Notes under the pieces: generated by a model
Database searches by the model: none
What the model saw: only the letters and a program-made list of their open reading frames with translations
Told to the model about the DNA's origin: nothing
Made by a program: the position numbers and the translations under genes
Part shown: piece by piece, positions 1 to 6,516 of the stretch
How positions within the stretch are numbered: position 1 is the stretch's first letter
Layout of the letters: every line of letters starts with the position of its first letter
Assembly: GCA_004335835.1 (NCBI GenBank)
Contig: RWJK01001110.1
Span: 1 to 13,260 of the forward strand
Direction: 5' to 3'
Source of the DNA: Scenedesmus sp. ARA3
Taxonomy: Eukaryota; Chlorophyta; Chlorophyceae; Sphaeropleales; Scenedesmaceae
DNA length: 13,260 nt

Positions 1-59
1 TAGTTTTGTAGTCAAATTATTTTTCGTGTCCGGACTGCCCTCATGTCCCGCCTGTGCAG

Positions 60-522
60 CTGCGCCCCGCGCTTGCTGAGTCGCTGCTGGAGCGCGGCAA
101 GCTGCTGAAGTGGCTGCTGGGGCGCATCCGCGTCAAGGCCAGCGACAGCAACAAGCAGTACGCCAGCGAGATACTCAGCATACTGGTGCAGGTGCGGCCG
201 CGGGCACGCAACCATAATATGCATACCGTCTCACCAACACATCCGATGCTTGCTGGTGCTGTGATGAGCTGTGAACAGCACGCAGGCAGCATGTAGGCAG
301 CAGCTGATGGACTCAGGCAGGGCAGGCTACGTCAGTGCTTGCACTGCAGGGACACTGTCTGTGCCACGAGATGATTTAGCCGTGCAGCTGTGTGCACTGG
401 CATCATGCAGGGGCGCCGTTTATCGAAGCTGCCTTGAATGACAACCTTGCAACCACACACACAGCACAACAGCAACAGCCGTGCTTCTCAATGTCTTTCA
501 ACATCTTACGGCCTGTTACTGC

Positions 523-561
<39 letters not shown>

Positions 562-3500
562 AGGGCCACGAGGCCAACCAGCGGCGGCTGGGCAGCAGCA
601 ACGGCATCGACACGCTGCTGGTGTGCCTGGCTGGCTTCAAGAGCAGGGAGCCGGCTGATGCCGAGGAGCAGGAGTTTGTGGAGAACCTGTTCGACACGCT
701 GTGCTCATGCCTGCTGCTGCCGGCCAACAGGTAGGTGTAGGGTGTGCAAGTGTGTAAGGATGGTGTGATGCATGGCCTGTGCCTGAAGGTCCGTGCACTG
801 AGTGCAGGCAGACATGCAGCCGCTGTCAACCCTGCTACCCTTGGTGACACTGCTGCTTATCCTGCTGCTGCTGCTTCTGCCAGGGCTGCCTTTGTGGAGT
901 GTGAGGGTGTGGAGCTGATGCACCTGCTGCTCAAGGGCAAGAAGTCCAGCAGATATGGCGCCATCAAAGCCATCGACTTTGCCACAACACGGTGAGCCGC
1001 ACAGCGACAGAGCTGCCTGCAGCCTGGCATGCAGCCTCAGCGTCACCTGCTTGCTTTCCTGCAAGCTGTGTTGTGCATCGTGTCGTTGTGGGTGCAGCTC
1101 TGCATGTGCTGGCTCTGCAGGCAATTGGTGCTGTCCGCAGCAGTACTGGCGTGTGTGCTGATGTAGATGCAGTGAGTTTGGTACTTACAACAGCTTGGGG
1201 TGTAACTCTGGATGCCGTCCACTATCACGTGCAGCACGGTGCATGCTGTTGATTGTCTGACAAACGGAACCCTGAGGCTGGCACCGCACGTTGCTGCTGC
1301 TGCCGCTGCTGCTGCTCCCGCAGCTGCCCTCCCGCGTGTGACCGCCTGGTTGAGGCTGGGGCGCTGGCGCAGCTGTTTGCCATCTTCATGGGCCGCTCCA
1401 AGATCAAGAACAGCAAGGGTGATGCCAGCGACAGGGACGTGGCCAAGGAGGTGGAGGAGCGCTGCGTGAGCATCATCAGCAACCTCTTCCAGGTGAGGAG
1501 TGAGGCAGTGGCGCGCACAAACAGCCACACACAAACTGGTGCTTTCAGTTGTCCTTGTAATACAGCTACACTGCACTGCACAGCATGCTGTGTGAGCATC
1601 ATCAGCAACCTCTTCCAGGTGAGGAGAAAGAATAGAGGCTTGCAACTCAACATGCGGCTCAGCGCATGGCGTCACAGCAGACAGCGGACCTCCTTTCTGT
1701 GGGTGGTCAGCAGCTTCTGAGTGTCAGCGGCCGGTTCATCAAGGACTGAACAGACCTGTGCGTCTGCATGGCCTGACAGCTGCAGACTGGGTTACAGAAC
1801 ATCCATGCAACATGAGCACACAAGTGCGGCCAGCAGGACGCACTTTTGCTCGCGCTTTGAGTATGCTGTCCTCCAGCCTGCAGTGGCACCTCCCAGGTGT
1901 GCTGCCTCTAAGCAGTACAGTCGCTGACACCAAACTGCTGCTGCTGCTGCTGCTGCTGCGGCTGTCGGGTCCAGGGTGTGACCAAGAACAGCCGCAAGGA
2001 GCGCCTTGCCGCCAAGTTTGTGGAGGCGGAGTTTGAAAAGGTGGACCGCCTCATGGAGCTGCTCTTCAGGTGAGCAGTAAGAGCTGCAGCGGCTGCGGCT
2101 GCATGTGTGCGTGTGTGCATGTGTCTTGAATCTGAGGTGGATTCCCTGTAGGGTTTCTTAGCAGCTCAAGCTGTGTGTGTGTTTGTTACAGTGTCTGCCA
2201 GCTTGGGACAAGGCAGGTCGCAGCAGCTGCCTGCACAAGCACTGGCAGTTGCTCCACCCTATCTCGCAAGGGCCATGCACAGCACACATAACACAAGTAC
2301 GCCGCACCTCCTCCTCTTCCCCATCCCCTTGCGCTGCCCAATCCAAACGCCATCAGATATGAGGCCAGCGTGCGTGCATGTGAGGTGCGGCTGACCCGTG
2401 AAGCAGCTGAGCTGGATGAAGAGGTGGAGCCTGGGGAGCTGCTGCTGGAGCGGCTGGATGCTGGGCTGTTCACGCTGCAGTGCGCGATGGTGGTGGTGGC
2501 GGCGCTGTGGAGCACGGGGGACGCGGGCTTGCGGCGGCGGCTGCTGGCGTGCCTGCACCAGAAGGGGCAGAGCCTGGAGATGGTCCGGTGAGAGGGAGTG
2601 GTGTTTGGGCAGTGGGTACAGGAGCGTTGTGCAGGAAAGGCCTGGATAACGTAACAGGCGGGCTCATGTGTAGGGCAAGCAGGTGTGCAATTGCCTTGGA
2701 AGTGCATGAGCAGGACCCGGCCACAGTACGGCAGCCCAGCTGCATCATGCAACAGACCAAAGCTTTGCCAAAGCGGCGGGCGCATGTGGGTCTTTGCCAG
2801 CTCAGTGCTCTGCACGGAAGCAGCCACCTGTCCCAGCACTTCAAGCACCGCTGCCTACAATGTTGGAGCTGCAAAGTCTGAGCATGCGGGCCTTGCTGCT
2901 GCTGCTGCTGCGGCTGCGGCTGCTGCTCCTGCTGCTGCAGGCAGTACCTGCTGGAGTTCTACTTTGGCATTGGTGACGACGGCGCGCCCGAGGAGAAGCA
3001 GCGCCAGCTGCAGCGCCTGGGGCAGCTGCTGGCCGCGCTGAATGTGGACGTGGCAGCAGAGGCGGCGGCGCGGCAGGGTGGCGAGGAGGACGCAGCAGCA
3101 GCAGCAGAGGATGGTGGGGGGCAGGATGGCCAGCAGGTGAGACTGGGCGGCAGCAGTGTAGCTGCGCTGCTTGCGTGAAGCTCTGGTGTTGCTGAACAGC
3201 TGAAGCAGCTTGCTGATGCACACGCGACATCTTGCTGCATCGCCGGTGTGCCAAGTGTCGCTGCCCTGCGCTACTGGCTTTTGCTGTTGTGATCGTGCTG
3301 AAAGAAGTCATGCTGTTGCTCCATGCGTGCAACATGACCCTTGGACCATTTGTTCCTGCATGGGCTCTGCTGATTGCATTGCTGGCTGTGTTCTGCTGCC
3401 CACTCACTGCATCACTCAACAGGATGCTGATGCAATGGATATGGAGCTAGTTGATGCACCCAGCAAAACAGCAGCAGCAGCCAAGCAGCAGCAGCAGCAC

Positions 3501-4322
3501 CAAGGCAATGGCATCGGCAGCCCTGTGCAGGAGCCAGCAGCACGGCAGCCGCTGAAACAGCAGCAGGAGCGGGAGCAGCAGCAGCAGCAGGGCCGTGACA
3601 AGGCTGCAGCAGAGGAGGCCAGGCCTAGGGACAGAGAGCGGGATCGGGAACGGGGCCGGGAACGGGACTTGGGCAAGGAACGGGACAGGGAACGGGAACG
3701 CAAGGACAGGGAACGCGAGCGGGAACGGGACAGGTCAGGCAGGGACAAAGCAGATAGAACTGACAGGGACAGAGGTGACAGGGGGGACAGGGGCGAAAGG
3801 GGTGACAGGGGAGACAGGGGGGAAAAGGATCGGAGCGAGCGGCAGCGCAGCAGCAGGCGCAGCAGCAGGAGCCGCAGCAGGAGCCGCAGCCCGCCCAAGC
3901 GCAGCAGAGACAGGGACAGGTGAGCCGGCTGAGCTGCTTCGAGGCTCTGTTCAACGCAGTGACATGCATTTTGTGGATGCCCCAAACGCTGCCGTCACCT
4001 GCTGGTCACTGTCTTTGCTGAGACCGTATCACTGAATGCTCTCTGCTATTGGAAGTGGGCAAGCATGACAATTCATGCGTGCGGCCGGCCAGGGCAAGTG
4101 CAGCATCTTCAGCAGCGGCAACAGATCAAGCAGAGAAGTGGACCTGCCTATGCTGGCTTGCGGCCTGAACGTTACAAGCTATTTGCGGCTGCTCACGATG
4201 CTCGCGGGGTGCTGTGTATGCTGCTTATGCTGCTGTGCAGGGAGGAGGGCGGCCACAGGGGCAGTGGCAGCAGCAGGCACAAGCGCAGCAGGCGGTCACG
4301 CTCCAGGTCACGCTCTCGCTAA
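60..4322 (+). CDS. CTNNBL1: CTNNBL1 (beta-catenin-like protein 1), 5'-partial, with RS-rich tail
   Basis: Armadillo-repeat nuclear protein; family members associate with the spliceosomal Prp19/CDC5L complex. Exons: 60-191, 564-730, 884-991, 1324-1492, 1975-2069, 2357-2587, 2941-3136, 3423-3919, 4241-4322. All junctions are GT-AG, phases agree, and the sum is 559 codons with TAA at 4320-4322. Family matches seen: LLKWLLGRI, AEEQEFVENLFDTLCSCL, KVDRLMELLF, LERLDAGLFTLQ. Residues 1 to about 330 of this fragment cover the C-terminal half of the ARM fold. The animal protein (about 560 residues) ends near QLQRLGQLLAALNV. Here about 220 more residues follow: Ala/Gln-rich, then RD/RE and GDR repeats (about 435-505), then RS (about 506-558). 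The first exon may start 1-2 bases off, because the acceptor phase at 58-59 is unknown; the start codon lies outside the window. Identity is confident; the tail exon 9 rests on splice phase and continued RS composition. Confidence 0.9.
525..563 (+). repeat. (CTG)12 tract forming the 3' end of CTNNBL1 intron 1
   Basis: Twelve uninterrupted CTG units (525-560) run directly into the acceptor CAG at 561-563. The tract takes the place of a normal polypyrimidine tract. Similar but shorter or interrupted CTG runs precede several other acceptors in this gene (861-883, 1291-1323, 2894-2940). Confidence 0.95.
1461..1500 (+). repeat. Exon 4 end plus donor of CTNNBL1: original copy of a 40-bp direct repeat
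   Basis: This block holds the codons for CVSIISNLFQ, the true donor at 1493 (CAG|GTGAGG) and eight intron bases. It recurs at 1587-1626 with one mismatch in 40 (TGC to TGT, synonymous for Cys). The spacing is 126 bp, a multiple of three. Confidence 0.95.
1587..1626 (+). repeat. Echo of CTNNBL1 exon 4 end with second donor, inside intron 4
   Basis: A 39/40 copy of 1461-1500 sits within intron 4 and carries an intact donor, CAG|GTGAGG at 1619. The reading frame of exon 4 stays open from 1493 to 1618. Use of this second donor would therefore insert 42 residues without a frameshift and repeat CVSIISNLFQ. Whether either isoform is made cannot be told from DNA. Confidence 0.9.
1935..1974 (+). repeat. 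(CTG)8-rich tract at the 3' end of CTNNBL1 intron 4
   Basis: Eight CTG units at 1935-1958 are followed by CGGCTGTCGGGTCC and the acceptor AG at 1973-1974. This is the same acceptor style as intron 1. Confidence 0.9.
3423..4322 (+). other. Low-complexity Q-rich / RD-RE / GDR / RS C-terminal tail of CTNNBL1
   Basis: Exons 8 and 9 encode a tail with four blocks: Ala/Gln-rich (fragment residues about 380-424), RD/RE dipeptides (about 435-482), GDRG/GERG units (about 483-500) and RS/SR dipeptides with SPPK (about 506-558). RS domains are typical of SR proteins and are phosphorylated by SRPK/CLK kinases. This is family knowledge, not shown here. Human CTNNBL1 has no such tail as I remember it. In the DNA, 3620-3840 is strongly purine-rich. 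If the last intron (3920-4240) is kept, translation stops at TGA 3921-3923, inside the donor, leaving a slightly shorter tail. Confidence 0.8.
3781..3822 (+). other. G-quadruplex-type motif within CTNNBL1 exon 8
   Basis: Five G-runs of four or more lie on the sense strand at 3781-3786, 3790-3793, 3799-3802, 3808-3811 and 3817-3822, separated by loops of 3, 5, 5 and 5 bases. This fits the usual G4 pattern and would be present in the mRNA as well as in DNA. It falls in the codons for the GDRG/GERG repeats, so it may simply follow from the codon choice for Gly-Asp-Arg. Confidence 0.75.
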
Positions 4323-4446
4323 CGCCGCAGAGGTACCAGCAGCCGTGCTTGTGTGTAGAGTAACGCTTCGGGCATAGTGTGGTGTCCCCTCTGCAGCTGC
4401 GCCACAGCGACGTGCATGAGCAGCAGTAGCCTGCGTGAGTTGGCTG

Positions 4447-4469
4447 GCAGCAGTCTTTTTGACTGCTGC
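4447..4469 (+). repeat. Perfect 9-bp hairpin with T5 loop
   Basis: GCAGCAGTC at 4447-4455 and GACTGCTGC at 4461-4469 are exact reverse complements around TTTTT. The hairpin lies in the presumed CTNNBL1 3' UTR, so it could fold in the mRNA. No function can be assigned. Confidence 0.7.
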
Positions 4470-4771
4470 TGACAGGAACTGGTGTGTGCTGGACCTTTCA
4501 GCACTTGCACTCCATGCATGTCAGGTTGTAGTCGACAATGAGGTATGCAGCATGCTGCCTGCGGCTAAGCTGAGTTGCCGTCAGGTTGTTGTTGGGGTGC
4601 CTGCTGGTCAGCAGCTGCTTGCTTGTATGGTGGCAGCAACCTGGCTTCTGCCTGCAAGCAACAGCAGTTGTTATACAGGTAGTTCCCCAGAATTGCATGC
4701 AAGGCTGCCCTCACTACTGACCAGCACCATGGTGGCTTACCGTGCAGCTGCACACAACTGCTTTTCTACTA

Positions 4772-4776
4772 TGTAA
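4772..4776 (+). terminator. Candidate TGTAA polyadenylation signal for CTNNBL1
   Basis: TGTAA is the known volvocine algal poly(A) signal. This one lies about 450 bases after the CTNNBL1 stop and is followed by an A/T-rich stretch. A five-base match alone is weak evidence. Confidence 0.4.
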
Positions 4777-4914
4777 AAGGATGCAATTTATAAAACATGT
4801 GGAGATTTACACAGTACATGGCGCGGCCGCATGCGGCAGGCTCGGTGAATTGCAGGAGAGCGAATTTGGTGCTTGTTGAGCAGCTTCAATCAAGCACCTC
4901 TGCAGCAGGGATGC

Positions 4915-4936
4915 GGGTTTAGGGCCCTAAAAACCC
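4915..4936. repeat. Inverted pair of plant-type telomere units
   Basis: GGGTTTAGGG (4915-4924) directly abuts CCCTAAAAACCC (4925-4936). The core TTTAGGGCCCTAAA (4918-4931) is a perfect 14-bp palindrome. TTTAGGG is the common plant-type telomere repeat and CCCTAAACCC resembles a telobox. Only about one and a half units lie on each side, so chance is possible. Confidence 0.6.
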
Positions 4937-4967
4937 ATCGCTAAACTTTGACAGATAGTGTGGTGCA

Positions 4968-5723
4968 ATGCGTAAGATCGCTTGCTTGTTTATGGGTGAG
5001 GGATGGATTTCGGCAGTTGCTGTGATTGGCTTATTCCGGAAAAGAACTGGATGCTTCGAAACATTGGACCTCTGGCCTCTGTGCTTGCGTACGCGGTTCT
5101 TTGTGACAGTCAGCATGACGGACCATGATGCATTGATTGTCAACTACATCAAGCAGCATGCACCATCAGATCCAGTCAATCATCGCCTCACTATGTACAG
5201 CACCTTCTGGCAGGATTTGATGTGTGCGCACACATGCATGCCGGCCGGCCGGCCTGGCGCCAGGCATCTGGAAAATCACCGGCATCAGCAACAACTTGCA
5301 CAAGGCTGTACCACCCCCAACCTGGGGCAGGTTGCTGCCACCAACCTCATCCTGCGCGGACACAAGCCATGCAATTTGACATTTGATACGCTGGCAGCAC
5401 CCTCTAGACCTCCTGCAAGGGCAGAGGCACGCTGCTGCAGCCCAGGGCGTGATGCCATGATCAAGGAAGCAACAAAGCACTGCTTTGCTTTGCTGGCAGC
5501 AGAAATAAGGTGTCAGACACGCCGTGCTCGGAGCATGCTTCCCTCCAAACGATATGGCAATGGCGTCTGCGAGCTGCATGCTTCAAGAAATCCAAGCACA
5601 GTCGGGTCAAGTGCCAGCAGCAACACATCAAACAATTCAGTCCAGAGATGTCGCAAAGGGCACGACACTGCGCAAAGGGCACGACACTGCACGACAGTAC
5701 GGTCCGCACATGAGCACACTTGA
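4968..5723 (+). CDS. Weak hypothetical ORF, 251 codons, no recognised family
   Basis: The longest uninterrupted frame in the 4.3-6.3 kb gap begins MRKIACLFMGEGW and ends SAHEHT with a stop. I recognise no domain; the N-terminal 20 residues are mildly hydrophobic and the last third is Ser/Arg/His-rich. A TATA-like TTTATAAAA lies about 175 bases upstream. Against it: antisense frames over the same stretch are also open (5166-5579, 5461-5781), a 19-bp tandem repeat falls inside it, and neighbouring genes here are all intron-rich. It may be a chance ORF, a lineage-specific gene or one exon of something larger. Confidence 0.15.
   Translation: MRKIACLFMGEGWISAVAVIGLFRKRTGCFETLDLWPLCLRTRFFVTVSMTDHDALIVNYIKQHAPSDPVNHRLTMYSTFWQDLMCAHTCMPAGRPGARHLENHRHQQQLAQGCTTPNLGQVAATNLILRGHKPCNLTFDTLAAPSRPPARAEARCCSPGRDAMIKEATKHCFALLAAEIRCQTRRARSMLPSKRYGNGVCELHASRNPSTVGSSASSNTSNNSVQRCRKGHDTAQRARHCTTVRSAHEHT
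5220..5265. repeat. Chain of adjoining perfect palindromes
   Basis: Four palindromes follow each other almost without gap: ATGTGTGCGCACACAT (5220-5235), GCATGC (5236-5241), CCGGCCGGCCGG (5241-5252) and GCCTGGCGCCAGGC (5252-5265). Each is an exact self-complement. No known element was matched. Confidence 0.8.
5652..5689. repeat. Perfect 19-bp tandem duplication
   Basis: CGCAAAGGGCACGACACTG occurs twice in tandem (5652-5670 and 5671-5689) without mismatch, followed by a partial third start (CACGACA). The unit is not a multiple of three, which argues weakly against coding use of the overlapping 251-codon ORF. Confidence 0.95.
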
Positions 5724-6297
5724 AGGCAGGTGTGGCACTAGCGTTTACAGTTTGAAGGCTGCAGCCTGAAGGGAGGCACATCTGTCAATTGGTCCACAAG
5801 AAGCAGCCTGACGTACTAGGCTAATTCCACTTGTGCACAACAAACAAAGAATATGACGTGGGTCAAACAGCATACCAACGTGGTACGGCTGTGAGCAGAT
5901 GCACAGCAATATGTGGTTGGTGCGGTTGGGGTGACTAAGAACCTGCAGACAAAAGGTTGTGGGAGTGCTGCAGTACTTGCATCAACCTCAACCTGCATCA
6001 CTAAACAAACATACGGTGTGTACATCATCATCAAACACCCGCAACCACACGCAAAGGCAGTACTGGTGACGTTGAAGCTCAACCCACCGCAGCAGGGCAA
6101 AGCGACACATAAGTTAACCCACCTCCATGCCACGTTCATCAGCGCCTTCAAGCCATGCCACTCCTCATGCACGACAGCTGCACAGCATGTGTGTGTCCTA
6201 CCACCAACACGATGATCTCTCCAACACAACAACACATACACCCACACAGTCAAGGCCCGTGCCAGCATCCCACAGCTATCCGCACGTGACCAAATCA
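5724..6297. other. Presumed 3' UTR of the CBS gene and short intergenic stretch
   Basis: No family similarity was found in any frame. The minus strand stays open from about 6301 to 5816, but this frame lies directly behind the CBS stop codon and resembles nothing known. A minus-strand TGTAA occurs at 5745-5749 and could end the CBS transcript, giving a 3' UTR of about 550 bases. Confidence 0.5.
5745..5749 (-). terminator. Candidate TGTAA polyadenylation signal for the CBS gene
   Basis: TTACA on the plus strand reads TGTAA on the minus strand, about 550 bases after the CBS stop codon. It is supported only by the known volvocine signal and its position. Confidence 0.3.
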
Positions 6298-6472
6298 TCA
6301 CACCACCGCATCCAGCAGGGCCTGGCTGCTAGGCACACCCATCAGCCCGCGGCGCGGCTCGATCAGCTCAGCGCCTTCGTCCATGCCCATGCCGCAGTCA
6401 GGAGGGTCGGCAGGGGACAGCGCCTCCACCTCAGTCTCTAGGTCGACGTCCTGCAGGGAGTAGCAACAGCAC

Positions 6473-6516
<44 letters not shown>

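Larger units (their letters stand above)
4323..4967. other. 3' flank of CTNNBL1; no gene seen
   Basis: After the TAA at 4322 no exon-like coding similarity was recognised. The stretch holds a 9-bp inverted repeat with a five-T loop (4447-4455 / 4461-4469), a TGTAA poly(A) candidate at 4772-4776, an AT-rich TTTATAAAA at 4787-4795, a 34-codon ORF at 4818-4922 and a telomere-like palindrome at 4915-4936. It is probably mostly 3' UTR followed by intergenic DNA. Confidence 0.6.

Noticed and set aside
3200..3220. Possible further echo in CTNNBL1 intron 7 (GCAG, then TGCTGATGCA, as at the exon 8 start)
   Set aside because: Only about 10 bp match and the flanks differ. This is not above chance in such CTG-rich DNA.
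3416..3985. Long minus-strand ORF opposite the RS tail (Ser/Leu-rich)
   Set aside because: It is the antisense shadow of the RD/RS repeats in CTNNBL1 exon 8, which is supported by splice phase and composition.
3595..4035. Gly/Thr-rich collagen-like frame over the same repeats
   Set aside because: It is a frame-shifted reading of the GA-rich repeat with no connection to any spliced exon.
4520..4589. GTCAGGTTGT twice, exactly 60 bp apart, in the CTNNBL1 3' flank
   Set aside because: A 10-bp repeat with diverging flanks is not sufficient to support a functional element.
4818..4922. 34-codon ORF downstream of the TTTATAAAA box
   Set aside because: Too short, with no recognisable content. Its stop coincides with the telomere-like palindrome by chance.
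5816..6301. 161-codon minus-strand ORF directly after the CBS stop codon
   Set aside because: It shows no family similarity and begins at the stop-codon region. Best read as an open frame in the 3' UTR.
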